Below are positions 36,240 to 46,972 of a DNA stretch of 64,000 nucleotides, piece after piece. The DNA is from Gonocerus acuteangulatus. Taxonomy: Eukaryota; Arthropoda; Insecta; Hemiptera; Coreidae. The stretch's first letter is position 1; the number at the start of each line of letters is the position of its first letter. The position numbers and the translations under genes are program-made. The stretch is from assembly GCA_946811695.1 (NCBI GenBank), contig OX328125.1, positions 93,956,760-94,020,759 on the forward strand. The letters are read 5' to 3'. The notes under the pieces were generated by a model that was not told where the DNA came from, searched no databases, and was given only the letters and a program-made list of their open reading frames with translations.

Positions 36240-37206
36240 ATGCTCGGGGTAAACCCATTAAATATATTCAGCATACTAATGATGCGCCCAAGGGGGAGTA
36301 ATATATCATGCTACAGCTGGCGGCTCAATCGCTACAGTATTCATCCTAAGTTCATTCTAATAAAAATAAGTATCACTCACAGGAACTGCGTCATCTTAAT
36401 CATAGCAGGTTTCCGTAGTATCCTTGTCACTGATGTCATTTGAAAAGCATTGAACAAAAACACTAAAGTCGACCGTACACGTTCAGTTCAAATCTCAAGG
36501 CCGACGATAAGGTAAGAAACCTCAAGGCAGGGCCTTCACATTATAGGTATAGCAGACCCACTGAACATGAAGCTAATATCATGTTGTCCACTCACGTCAG
36601 GCCATGCCTGCGCAATCCCGGCCCCATTGGTCTGTACAGTTAAATCTATTGAGTTTATCATTTTACTTCGATGGGGTGTACAGATCAACTCTGGCCTCAA
36701 GCCTGTCCCATACACGGTAAGGAAATCAAACGCTAATTGATTGGTATTGGATGCTTAGGCGGGAACGAGTGGTGTTTGCAGGAGCACCAAAAGGAAAAGG
36801 TTACGCTGGAAAAAAGAGTAAACATTTAAACTAGCTCATTTCAATCATGTCATAAAATAATAGTTTGTAGATTCTTTTATCAAACTACAAGAACATATTC
36901 AGAGTTCATTTGAATAAAATATTATTTTTCTTCATAGCTGTACTTGATGGTCACTTCGCGGTACTTCCAGACCTCTTCGTGCGTTCAATAGATTCTGCAT
37001 AATTGAAAGGCAATCAGACAAACAAAAACAATTTAAAACTTGACTGGATCATTACCACACCCTCGAAACAGATAGCCACGGCGAAATTTCACAAACATAC
37101 GCAACAAACAAGGAAAACAGAAATCATATTGTTCTCTATTTGTAGTAAAAGACTTATATAAAACTCAAATAAGGTTGAACATAACAAAATATGTCTAACC
37201 GGTAAT
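36240..37206. other. No recognisable feature
   Basis: 36460-36760 is more GC-balanced, with CGACCGTACACG at one side and CATACACGGT at the other (possible worn TIRs). I do not call an element. Confidence 0.3.
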
Positions 37207-37419
37207 TATTATCATTTAAATTTTAACGTCCATTATTATTAACTAAGAATTTTAGTACGGGTTATCTATAGGTTACCACCTTTTTCTAGCCAGAATAGGG
37301 CAGAAGCATTTTCTTTTTTCTAAACAGAAGCCGCAACCCCATAATGGAAATCGAACCCACGACCCTTGGCTCGGAGTGATAAGAGCTCACGCCTTAACAC
37401 TCACGGCCACCGGGCCTCC
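37207..37419 (-). mobile_element. SINE-B, copy 2
   Basis: Minus strand: head GGAGGCCCGGTGGCCGTGAG, box B GGTTCGATTTCC, an imperfect hairpin (GGCTTCTG ... AGAAAA), GGTGGTAACCTATAGATAAC, and tail ATGGACGTTAAAATTTAAAT. Flanks CCGGTAATTAT and CCGGTGTTAT may be a diverged TSD. Confidence 0.9.
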
Positions 37420-38258
37420 GGTGTTATATTTAAAACAATTTCAAAGACTCACAAATCTTCTATATTAGGTGCTCAACATGTTTTATGACTTTCGACACCT
37501 CATCGATGAATAATGTTTAATTCTATGTAGGAGTAGCCATAACCAAGGACCTTCCACATCCATACTAATATTATAACGGTCTAAATTATTTTCTTAGTCT
37601 GAATATGGTCCCACCTGTAGATAACCATCCTATTATTATAGGCTCAAATGCCCTATTATAGGGTATTTGAGCCCTGAAGGGGCAAAATTTGGCATGAAAC
37701 GAGTAGAGTTTTAACCCTTTTCTTGGCAAAGTGTCACACATGACACCTTGACTTTTGCAATGTTTTTATAAATGAGGGTGGGGTAGAACTATTTTCCTCT
37801 TTTCTGATCTCACAGGGGAAACCGCTATACAGTAGGTAGCATTTTGTGGAATTTGGAAGACTATCAACTGGTTGTATCAGTAATTATATTTGGTAAACCA
37901 CGAAAACTTGCAAACCTTCTTGGCAAGTTTTAAATCAATTAATAACACAAAAAAAGCCTAAAACACTAAGCTTTAATAACTGCTTACCATAGCCACTAGC
38001 TCCCACTATATCGACGATTGTGAAAATCAAACCTTCCACATTACGTTCTTAAGAACAGAGATTGTCCTAAGACAAGCAGATTGTCATTCCCCAAGGGGGA
38101 ATATTGGAAATTCTTAGCGCTTTCTCTCTCATCGGATCACGGATTACTTCTCCGTAATTTCTATCCGAACTAAATCGGTTTGTTACAGATTTAATCGGCT
38201 TCCTCCTCTAGGTTTTAATCACTTTCATGGATTACAATTATTCGGTAACTGCCAAAGG
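37420..38258. other. Unrecognised DNA with one hairpin
   Basis: At 37641-37673 GGCTCAAATGCCCTA and TAGGGTATTTGAGCC form a 15-bp stem with one mismatch and a 3-base loop. No genes are seen. Confidence 0.45.
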
Positions 38259-38266
38259 ATTTTAAA

Positions 38267-38498
38267 CACTAGCGTATATATATATAATAATTTCGGGGGG
38301 AGGGGCTGGTAGCACCTAGGCATTTGGGGTGTAGGGAAAATTTTAGTTAACATGGTGGGTTTTAAGGTCCACTGGACACCTAGTAGACCAGGGTAAATGT
38401 AGAAGACATTTTTCTTTGTTATAGGCTTTTTTCACATGAAATGTTCTCAACAAAAAATGTTTCAGGGCCTTAGCCCCCCCCCCTTATATATGCCCACG
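38267..38498. mobile_element. hAT-like MITE, F-related termini with different interior
   Basis: A perfect 8-bp TSD, ATTTTAAA (38259-38266 and 38499-38506), flanks ends CACTAGCGTATATATA and TTATATATGCCCACG. These share the GGGC.TATA terminus and the neighbouring G/C-run plus GGGGCT/AGCCCC of MITE F. The centre (ACATTTTTCTTTGTTATAGG) is unrelated to the F core. Confidence 0.72.
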
Positions 38499-38588
38499 AT
38501 TTTAAACAAAATTATCATATTCAAATGAAATAGTTTTTGAATATTTCTAACAGCAAGTCATAAATATCTAGTTCTAAAAGCAAATAAA

Positions 38589-38700
38589 ATTTAAATTTCC
38601 ACGTCCATTTATAATTGACACAGAATTTTAGGACGAGTTATCTGTAGGTTACCTTTTGATGCCAGTCATAATTCAAGAGTGAATTTTTTAATTAAACATT
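38589..38700 (-). repeat. SINE-B 3' fragment
   Basis: Minus strand: GGTAACCTACAGATAACTCG, CCTAAAATTCTGTGTCAATT and AAATGGACGTGGAAATTTAA, i.e. the central block and tail of family B. The head is absent. Confidence 0.7.
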
Positions 38701-38797
38701 TAAATTTTATAGATCTTTAAATTTAAAGCCCTTTAATTTTGCATGCATCCTGCAACTGCAATAAAGAAAATCGCCCAAATCCGTATGTTGTAAAGGG

Positions 38798-38798
38798 A

Positions 38799-38857
<59 letters not shown>
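38798..38857. repeat. (TA)n microsatellite
   Basis: Uninterrupted TA run. Confidence 0.95.
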
Positions 38858-38858
<1 letters not shown>

Positions 38859-38860
<2 letters not shown>

Positions 38861-39077
38861 CTTGGGTCGGTAAAACAGTAGATTTATGTTTTTAAGCATT
38901 ACATTCATCAGCTACGCCCGACATGTTTTGTGCTTGTCGCCATGATGTACTCTCAATGGAGGCTGGCGATAGAAAGTAAACGATGACGAGAGGACTGCCT
39001 AACAAGAAGTGCCCCTGAAGAGGTGCGAAAAAAGCACGAATCATGACGGGCGTTAATGATAAATACCGACCCAAGCC
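38859..39077. repeat. 219-bp segment with perfect 14-bp inverted ends
   Basis: GGCTTGGGTCGGTA (38859-38872) and TACCGACCCAAGCC (39064-39077) are exact complements. The interior is GC-richer than the flanks and holds CCCCTGAAGAGGTGCG. It is a possible small MITE; no TSD is visible because the left side is TA repeat. Confidence 0.6.
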
Positions 39078-39270
39078 TTCAAAGAAGATAATACTACTTA
39101 GAGTTAATCGGGGTCATCCAAAAAAAAAAATAAATGATATACATATAAATGAATTGTCCGTGTTTCTTTCTTAGAAGAAAGATGTCAAACATTCTTTCAT
39201 ATGTGCAACCTCAATTGCTAAACTATTACGGAATGATTTAAAATGCTAGTTCATTAACACCTACCGCTTC

Positions 39271-39302
39271 TCGGTGCTAATGGCCAAGATTTGTCGATGC
39301 GC

Positions 39303-39337
<35 letters not shown>
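39271..39337 (+). mobile_element. SINE tail-only insertion
   Basis: Consists only of the 3' tail shared by the 5S-headed SINE and SINE-C (TCGGTGCTAATGGCCAAGAT ... CGATGCGCAGT) plus about 33 A. Flanks ACCTACCGCTTC (39259-39270) and ACTTACCGCTTC (39338-39349) are a 12-bp TSD with one mismatch. This is an extreme 5'-truncated retrotransposition product. Confidence 0.88.
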
Positions 39338-39340
<3 letters not shown>

Positions 39341-39636
39341 TACCGCTTCATTTAAAAAAACAAAAGAAAACGCGTTCTGCAAAACGAGCAGTGAAAATTG
39401 TAAATGACTATATAAATGTAAATAATTCATGTAAGTAACAATAAATCTCAGGATGAAATGTTAAAGGACTCCGTGGAGTATTGAATGTAAGGGGAGGAGA
39501 GTAATTACCAAAAGCTATGGGAGTAATAGAGCCCCATCCAGGTTACTCCTTCTGGGATAATAAGCCTTTACCCTATTCACCAACTAATAAATAAACTACA
39601 TCAGAAGGAATGCATGCAACAGCAGGCAAACATATG

Positions 39637-39694
<58 letters not shown>
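39637..39694. repeat. (TA)n microsatellite
   Basis: TA run with one AA interruption near its right end. Confidence 0.95.
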
Positions 39695-39697
<3 letters not shown>

Positions 39698-39889
39698 TAT
39701 TTGAACCACCGTTATTTTCGAAATAATTCTGAAACTTAAAATTTTCTAGTCGGCACTTTCGGATTGTATCAAGTTCAAAAGCGGGGTTCCTACCTCTGGA
39801 GGGCGGGAGGAACCGCGCTGAAACGGTAGTTCGTACCAGCAATCCTCACGACACACCAGGAAAAAGCATGATAAGGAAACGGTAAGAAG

Positions 39890-40158
39890 CATTGGCGGCT
39901 CTAGACAGAAATTTCTGGGGGGCTAATTTAGTATGGGCTTACCGTCGTGCCTGAGGGTGTAGAATCAAATTGTTATAACCAGGCACCTGTAAATCATTAA
40001 AGAAGTATTTGATAAACTAAGGACATAGATTAAGTAGAACTTATTACTATAAATTTGCCTAAACAATTCATTTTTCTAACTTAATCGAAAATGATTGTAA
40101 ATTTTCATTCTGGGGGAGGGGGCTAAGCCCCCCAAGCCCAGTCCTTTAGCCGCCACTG
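39890..40158 (+). mobile_element. hAT-like MITE G, copy 2
   Basis: Ends CATTGGCGGCTCTAGAC and CTTTAGCCGCCACTG. The core shares GGGCTAATTTAGTATGGGCT and CTAACTTAATCGAAAA with copy 1. The TSD is GTAAGAAG (39882-39889) and GTCAGAAG (40159-40166), 7 of 8. Confidence 0.88.
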
Positions 40159-40688
40159 GTCAGAAGACACACTTCCTGTAAGTCTGACGATTTGCGCGAT
40201 TTCCTTTCAATGAAAGCCTGAATTAAATGTCAGGTAAGTCCAAAGACATACGGCGTGTAACTTACACAGTGTAAGTATCCACATTTCAAAACAGGAATGG
40301 ATACTGAAGTAATTACACGATGATATTGGGACCGTGGTTTGTAATCTGTGTAAATCGATTGTCTAAAAGCTGTCCTGTACTATGTAATTATCGATATTAG
40401 ATGAGGTAAATGGCGCACATTCATCCGGATGGGGACTACCACGTGACCTAGAGCCCACGTGCCACAGCTGTTCGCACACCTGGCATAACACCCCAGCCAC
40501 TACCCTTCCAACTAGGCCTTCCTCACATTGTCTTAGCCTCAGGGTTGCAGTGGCCTAACCAAACAGCTGTTGCGCTCTTCATGCCCCCCCCCCACAGAAC
40601 ATTAATAGCTAGCTTTGAAATATTAGAAATCAGTCGCAATGAACAATTAAAAATAGTTACCAACTACCTAGCTCCCATTCCAAGATCC
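40159..40688. other. No recognisable feature
   Basis: More GC-balanced around 40420-40560 and with a C run near 40586. The frame at 40545-40736 has no motif I recognise and runs into element E. Confidence 0.35.
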
Positions 40689-41387
40689 GGATCTGTTTGC
40701 GAAGAGCACATCCAGTTACTTGTGAAGAATCTCTAGTGATTACAACAGTGATTCAGCGCATGCGCGTAAGTCATTCGAATTTCTATTGGTTGTTGCTGGT
40801 AGTAAAGTAACCTTCAACGCCCAAGTCAATCCAACTCAAATTAATTGAGTTCTATTAATTTTAGCGAGTTGGATAGACTAGAGTTTTGATATCTTCTTGA
40901 GCGAGCGGAAACGCATAGCACGTATGCCTATAATGCGAAATAAATATGAAATATAAATATGTTATAGAGCCACCGGACAAAAAAATCGGTGAGAAGGCCC
41001 CTAAACTTCACAATTATCATTGATTTTTAAAATATGAACCTTATTAATAAATATTGCTTGCTGAAATATACTCTGCTTATTTTTATTTATGCTTTACAAG
41101 CCTAAAAGTATTACTTACAAATACAAGTTATCTAACTGTTAGTTATAAACTATATTATATAAATATAGTAGTAAAAAAAAGTTACTTTTAGTAGTGATTG
41201 CAGAGATTTTGATTACTATATTAACTTTTGATTACTATATTTATATAATATGGTTTCTAACATCCGTAAAGAAGAAAATAGATAACCTGCAAAGAAGGTG
41301 TATACTAATCCGTAAGTACCAAAATCACTGTTTAAAATCAAGACAGATACTTCAAAGTAACTGGATGTGGTCGTCGCAAACAGACCC
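40689..41387. mobile_element. hAT-like foldback element E, copy 2
   Basis: Ends GGATCTGTTTGCGAAGAGCA and GTGGTCGTCGCAAACAGACCC. The TSD is CAAGATCC (40681-40688) and GAAGACCC (41388-41395), 6 of 8. The interior shares GGTTGTTGCTGGTAGTAAAG, TTGAGCGAGCGGAAACGC and a distal AT-rich hairpin with copy 3 at 51377. There is no intact conserved frame. Confidence 0.82.
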
Positions 41388-42088
41388 GAAGACCCCTTAA
41401 ATACAATTATTTTGAAATGGAAAAATGAAACGCAAATGGACGACAATATTTTTTCTTGTACTCTATAGAGAAAAAAATCAGTAACTAAACATTTTTTAAT
41501 TGTGGACCATTTTATTTGAATCTGCCCGACTCGTTTCAAATCCACTGATGCCTCATCAGGAGCACAAAAAGTACACAATTCTGCTGATTAACCAATAGCA
41601 GTAGTAACGCGATTCTTCTATTACTAGGGGTATGTCATGGCTAATAAATAAAAAATATGGCTGAGTATCAATTGTACATATAGAATCAGAGGTAGATATC
41701 CAAAAGAGAGCAAAAATTAAATTCTATGTCCGGATTTCTTATATCAGCCATATTAAATGAAGTATTTTATCGTTTAATTATAACATTGTTGCTATTATGT
41801 TTAATGATTCTTCAAAAAATATATTATTTAAAATTTGAATGACAGATTTTTTGTTTAACACTTCTTATATGCACTTTATTTGCAATTTTAATATCTTTTT
41901 CTTGCCCTATAGCTCCGAAATTGTGAAGTCCAAAGCATTTTTTTTTTTTTTTTTTTTTTATGCTATGGTTCGTAAGATCTGCTTTACCATGTATTACTAT
42001 GTACGATGTCTAAATGTTTTACGTGCTCTAAATAATCAGAATAAAAGAACATACAAAATTTCACTAAAATGCATTTATGGTGTTTTTC

Positions 42089-42165
<77 letters not shown>

Positions 42166-42619
42166 TACACAAATTTATCTTGTTATAGTGTTTCGGAATT
42201 ACCATAACGGAGATTATAATTTATTCATTACCTAATCTAAAAAGGTTTACTGATTTAAGATCTAAAGTTTCTCGTTCATATTTGTAAATCGCCATTGTTG
42301 TGGGCCAGAAAATCAAATAAATATCTCGACCAACGGATTCATTCCAAAACTATTACCGCAACTGCCTCCAGAAACTCTTGGAGGAACTTACTAAAAACGC
42401 ACAACAAGTGATACTGTTTGATACCGCCAGAATAGTAACGAAATTTCAAAATGAACACCCTTAATAAAATATATATAAAAAAAACATAAATTCTAACTTC
42501 TTCTTCCTATCTCAACATGAAGCAGAGCTACTCTAACTTGTGTTTATTTTCAAAAACTATTGGTATTTTTGATGAAAAACTGTGATTTCCAAAGATCCAT
42601 ATAGATGTGAACTATTGTT
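41388..42619. other. AT-rich, no gene seen
   Basis: Contains T runs at about 41938-41959 and 42090-42159. The plus frame at 41839-42207 is driven by the T runs (poly-Phe). Confidence 0.4.
42090..42159. repeat. 70-base poly(T) run
   Basis: Uninterrupted T, much longer than any SINE tail in the window. No recognisable SINE or LINE sequence lies on either side. Confidence 0.95.
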
Positions 42620-42810
42620 TTTTTTTTTTTTTTTTTGTTTTTTTTACGGCGCATCTACACCTAGGTCATTAGCGCCGACGTCCAGGGTGCAGCGAGGAAT
42701 TTTACCAGCGAGCCGTGGGATGATAAAATTCCTGCCGGAGGTTGGGAATCGAACCCACCATCTCCCGCTTATGAATCCAAGGCGCTAGCCATTAGACCAC
42801 GGGAGACCCC
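42620..42810 (-). mobile_element. SINE-C, copy 1
   Basis: Minus strand: tRNA-type head GGGGTCTCCCGTGGTCTAAT with box A (TGGTCTAATGG) and box B GGTTCGATTCCC. A hairpin follows (AGGAATTTTATCA ... TGGTAAAATTCCT), then GCTGCACCCTGGACGTCGGC and the shared tail GGCGCTAATGACCTAGGTGT, GATGCGCCGT, poly(A). The TSD is AACTATTGTT (42610-42619 and 42812-42821). Confidence 0.92.
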
Positions 42811-43463
42811 TAACTATTGTTATTAGTGTTTTCTTAACTTATTCAATATTTTGTTAATCAGCTATTTTGTAGACCTAGAGGTTTGCAAATAGCTCTAACT
42901 CTACAAATAGCTGATTAAAAGTTTTAATAGCTCTGCTACATGATGAGGAATAATCTGCAGAAATGAGATAGGACGCTGATTTCTGCGTCCCTGAACTACA
43001 ACTGAAGTGCTGAATAAAACCCCTGAAGTTATGACATCTCAATGCGGGAGACCATGTATATATTTCTAGCTTTCCAAATGACACAAGGGATAAGTTCCTG
43101 GGAGTCGGACGTTTCCATTGTTTCATTAACCAACATTAAACGGTTGAAATTAAGTTCAGTTTCCTTGATTATGAACTTCCGGATTAAGTCAGAAACTCTG
43201 TGTACTGGAATTATGGAATGTGGCTTATCCTGACTTAACCTCTTTTCATGGGGTTATCTCAGCTCCTCCTTCGTATCAGGCTGCCATGCCTCACAAGCAG
43301 GGATCAAGGCTGGCCTAAGCAATACACTAGAAGTGAAAACTACTTAATAGTTGCTATTCCATATTTAGGTGTTCCTGTCAGAATTGCTTTGTATGACCTC
43401 AATGAGCATACAACCCTTCGATCATCGATAGCTCTATCTCATTTCTTACATACAAAGTGCATT
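42811..43463. other. No recognised gene
   Basis: 42853-42914 has an imperfect inverted repeat (AATCAGCTATTTTGTAGA / TCTACAAATAGCTGATT). Open frames at 43042-43233 and 43248 onward contain no domain I know; the latter is interrupted by the 5S SINE. Confidence 0.35.
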
Positions 43464-43477
43464 ACTAAACTCTTATC

Positions 43478-43667
43478 TTTTTTTTCTTTTTTTTAACGGC
43501 GCATCTACATCTTGGTCATTAGCGCCGGGCTATCTACAGGTTGCCACCCTTTTCTAATGCCAACAACACGTGGTCGGTCACCCATTCAGGTACTGACCAC
43601 GCCCGACGTTGCTTGACTTCGGTGATCTATGGGAACCGGTGCATTCAACGTGGCTACGGCCGTTGGC
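43478..43667 (-). mobile_element. 5S rRNA-headed SINE, copy 2
   Basis: The minus strand begins GCCAACGGCCGTAGCCACGT and runs through GATCACCGAAGTCAAGCAAC, GTCGGGCGTGGTCAGTACC and TGAATGGGTGACCGACC: the whole of 5S rRNA including box A, intermediate element and box C, apart from about nine bases missing after GGGTGACCG. Then TTGGCATTAGAAAAGGGTGG, the central block CAACCTGTAGATAGCCCGGC, the shared tail GGCGCTAATGACCAAGATGT and GATGCGCCGTT, then A. The perfect 14-bp TSD is ACTAAACTCTTATC (43464-43477 and 43668-43681). Confidence 0.96.
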
Positions 43668-43681
43668 ACTAAACTCTTATC

Positions 43682-44939
43682 AGGCACAGAAAGAATGCAG
43701 TTAGCCATTCCCCATTGTCTATCATACATGGAAGAACAGAGCAATCCTCAAGAGCTCAAGAAGGAAAGTACTTCTTCGGAAGCCAACAAAAATAAAACAA
43801 CAAAAATTTTGCTCAAAAGTAACTGTTACACTGACGTAAAAAATTAATGTTGAAAAAATATTGATGTTCGCGCTGGAGATCAAATTTTCTGACAAGGGGA
43901 GTGCACTACCTACAGTGAAGCGGTGCCGAGAGGGAAAAAACCTCCAAAACCGAAGGTGTTCAATCGCGTTTCAACTAACATTTTTTTATACCTAATTAGT
44001 TGTAGAATACTGCTCTAATATTGCTTTTCAGTTTTATTAATATTTCTGATCACAAAACACTTTTTTGTTGACAGTTTTCTGACACATTTTAAATTATACA
44101 TATCTGTGCCAATTGAGTAAAATATAACTTTTTTAAATAGAATACTTGCTGTTTTTCTTAATATAAAACCCGTTTTTCTTCCAAAATAATTATTCTATCA
44201 AATTGGTAGTGGTCTAATTCGACTCAGCACAAAAAATACTTCAAAAATTCGAATTTTCATTTTAATAAAGGGAACAAAATGTTAAAAATTTCAATCATTG
44301 ATAAAACTTTAATATTTATTTATCAATGTTATAAAATGTTCTTAAGAACAACGACAACAAAAAAGAAATATTAAAAAATACGAGATTCGATCCAGCGATC
44401 TTTGGGTTATAAAATTACAACGGTGCCAACCGGGACGGTTTGATAAAGTTTCATCGGAACGTTTTAAGAGCTCTAGGTAAATTTTCAACTTTTTTTTCAG
44501 GCGAACGCCTAAAAAGTTAAGTACTACACATACAAAAATTTTCGTTTGAAACGGTGAGGGGCACGCCGTGAAATCCCGTTGTGAGTTTAGCCCTACAATT
44601 TTCATTATTGTTCAAAAACCGTCCGCTATGTAGGAGCTACATAAGTAAGAATATTCCTCAGGAAATTGGTTAGTTTACGGCGTATTCCTGAATAATTTGT
44701 TGAAAATAACCTATATAAGTACAAAATAACATACCTGAATAGTTTCGCTCTTTTATAATATGGGTACCCAAAAGTAGTCAATATTTTTCCTTTGGAATTA
44801 ATTTTACTTGCCACGGACGTCCCACTTCACAGAGCAACATCTTCCTGATGGACAAAGTCGTTTCAGGGGTTGGTACCGGAGATGAGATTCCTCTAGGGTC
44901 TTCAAGGATCCTGGTCACTGTTTAGGCCTACCGCAAACC
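43682..44939. other. No recognisable feature
   Basis: AT-rich. The frames at 43629-43847 (spanning the SINE edge), 44342-44605 and 44626-44814 lack motifs. Confidence 0.35.
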
Positions 44940-45185
44940 TCCTGTACCAATTTCTTGTTTACAAGTCACCATGAACTTCATTTATTTTTTGAGTCGTAGG
45001 TATCGTCTTAATATCCGCATTATACAGAAAAAGCATGCAGTTGCGAATATGCTCTTCAGAGAGAACAACTTAATACTAAATGAAATAACGAGCAAAGGGA
45101 CTGATCCACATATAGATGTAATGGTATGATTATTTACTCCACAAAGATAAGTTTAGTATTAATACTAAAATACATCTTATCAAAA
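44940..45185 (-). repeat. Degraded retroelement repeat J, copy 1
   Basis: On the minus strand: GATAAGATGTATTTTAGTAT, GTGGATCAGTCCCTTTGC, CATTTAGTATTAAGTTGTTC, CTGAAGAGCATATTCGCAAC, ATGCTTTTTCTG, ATGCGG.TATTA.G.CGATA and TGAAGTTCATGGTGACTTG. The same sequence of motifs continues at 52640-52885, so this is the upstream part of the element whose downstream part looks DIRS-like there. Confidence 0.65.
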
Positions 45186-45397
45186 TGTTGATCACTTTTG
45201 GGTACCCCTATTATTTCTATTGAATTGCTCACTTAATTATTAATTTATAATTTAATTATTTTCTAGCGTAAACCCCAGCTTTTAATAGACTTGTTTTACC
45301 TTTTTTAAAACAATATTCCTCATTAGTTGGGTATGATGTCTACCGAGTTCCGGTGCAAGTAATAACTCTAACGGCCAGTATGGGAAAATTATAACTT

Positions 45398-45399
<2 letters not shown>
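45186..45399. other. No recognisable feature
   Basis: AT-rich spacer. Confidence 0.4.

Positions 45400-45457
<58 letters not shown>
45400..45457. repeat. (TA)n microsatellite
   Basis: Uninterrupted TA run. Confidence 0.95.
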
Positions 45458-45461
<4 letters not shown>

Positions 45462-45550
45462 ATTTTATAAACAGCTGGTTGGTTTTCTATTTGGTCCTAA
45501 ATGAATCAAACACTATTTTAACCATATGCCCGGTATTTAAACATTATTTT

Positions 45551-45759
45551 GGAGGCCCGGTGGCTGTAAGCGTTAAGGAGTGAGCACTTAACACTTCGTG
45601 CTAAAGGGTCGTGGGTTCGATTCCCACTAGGAGTGGTAACTTTTCTTTAGAAAAAAGAAAAGGCATCAGCCCTATCCTTGCTAGGGTGGTAACCTATAGA
45701 TACCCAGTCCTAAAATTTGTAGTTAATAATAAATGGACGTTAAAATTTAATAAATAAAT
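45551..45759 (+). mobile_element. SINE-B, copy 3
   Basis: Head GGAGGCCCGGTGGCTGTAAG, box B GGTTCGATTCCC, hairpin ACTTTTCTTTAGAAAAAAGAAAAGG region (45641-45665), GCTAGGGTGGTAACCTATAG, and tail AATAATAAATGGACGTTAAA then AATAAATA. A TSD is not certain (ACATTATTTT before, AATATTTT after). Confidence 0.92.
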
Positions 45760-46000
45760 ATTTTAACCAAATAACCAAAATTGTAACCAAAGCTACAAGA
45801 GAAATGGTATAAAAATAAACTCCAAACTTATAGCATTGCGTGACTCCAACTGAGTAAACGTTATGCAAGATAAAGGATTTATTTTCAGACTTTTAAATGT
45901 TTTATACTGAATGAGTCTCGTGCCATGACTAAATATTTTGTGGTAGCAATAATAAACATTCCATTGTAACAAGTTAATAAGAAATTATCATATAGCCTGA
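45760..46000. other. No recognisable feature
   Basis: AT-rich spacer between SINE-B and MITE G. Confidence 0.4.
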
Positions 46001-46008
46001 TACCTAAT

Positions 46009-46265
46009 CAGTAGCGGCTAAGGGGGGCTTAGCCCCCAGAATGAAAATTCATAATCTTTTTCGATTAAGAAAGAAAAATAAATCGTTTGGGCAAATTAAT
46101 AGTAATAAGTTCTAAATAATGTATGTTCTTAGTTTATGAAATACCTCCTTAATGATTTCCAGGTGTCTGGTTTTAAAAATTTGATTCTACGCCCCCAGGG
46201 ACGACGGCAAGTCCATACGAAATTACCCCCCCCCCCCCAGAAATGTTTGTCTAGAGCCGTCTACG
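46009..46265 (-). mobile_element. hAT-like MITE G, copy 3
   Basis: Minus orientation of the G core, with ends CAGTAGCGGCTAAGG and CTAGAGCCGTCTACG. Flanks TACCTAAT (46001-46008) and ATCCTAAT (46266-46273) agree at 6 of 8. A C run of about 14 bases replaces the GGGG segment of the other copies. Confidence 0.85.
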
Positions 46266-46390
46266 ATCCTAATACAATAAAGTATTTCATAAAATATCTG
46301 ACATACCATTCCACTAGCAATTAAAGAAGCTGCACTAAAATATGTAGCAATAATGAAAATGTTTGTATTAAAACGAACAATGAAGCCAAC

Positions 46391-46921
46391 TATAGCCTGT
46401 TCAGATAGACGAAAAAGTTCAATTCCGCATGCGCGAAATTTTGAGGGAAACATTCCAGACGGTTCCACCATTTGCAAACTCCCATTTCATAAAACATCAC
46501 GATACGTGAAACATTATAAAAACTGATTATGTCTCGTTTAAGACTAGGGGAGGCTTTGAAAGGTCAGACATAGTGTCTAATATTTATCAATAGTTAACCA
46601 AAACTAAGACTAAAAACGTCTTAAATCTCCTAGGGATAAGGTTATAACAGACAGCATTTTTACCGCCAATTTCCTGCACGGGGAATATAGGCCATGCCCT
46701 TTTCCCTCCACCAAAACCATCTATTTGAACAGGCTATAGCTTAAAATGTCTTCAGCCTTAGCTTGACCTATCTCCCTTGCCTGACCTCTAGTAGCCTTCC
46801 CTGGTCCTAAACGAGACATATTCAGTTTTTATTGAGTTATAAGTAGCATGTTGTTCATTGTAATGGAAATGCCAATGGCGCAACCGTCGAGAATATTTAA
46901 TTCAGAACTGAAAGGGCTATA
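46391..46921 (-). mobile_element. Foldback element D, copy 3
   Basis: Ends TATAGCCTGTTCAGATAGAC and TGAAAGGGCTATA. The arms share CCGCATGCGCGAAATTTT, GATTATGTCTCGTTTAAGAC and TAAACGAGACATATTC with the other D copies. The loop reads in the opposite direction to 2139 and 19359, so I place this copy on the minus strand. Within the loop ATCTATTTGAACAGGCTATA (46717-46736) is a full internal copy of the terminus. Confidence 0.85.
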
Positions 46922-46972
46922 GTTGGGCACAAACTCGGAATAAAGCTAATAAATAGAAAATCGACTAACTAA

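Noticed and set aside
41839..42207. 122-codon poly-Phe frame
   Set aside because: Created by T runs; no other coding signal.
42729..42810. tRNA gene-like sequence (also 62406-62480, 19820-19901, 45551-45630, 48737-48810)
   Set aside because: Each is the head of a SINE with body, tail and usually a TSD; the cloverleaf is degraded and followed by family sequence.
43560..43667. A genuine 5S rRNA gene
   Set aside because: It has an internal deletion after GGGTGACCG, continues into a SINE tail, and is flanked by a TSD.
46600..46760. Loop inversion in foldback D copy 3
   Set aside because: At first the loop seemed flipped relative to the arms, but its right arm matches the left arm of the other copies, so the whole element is simply in the opposite orientation.
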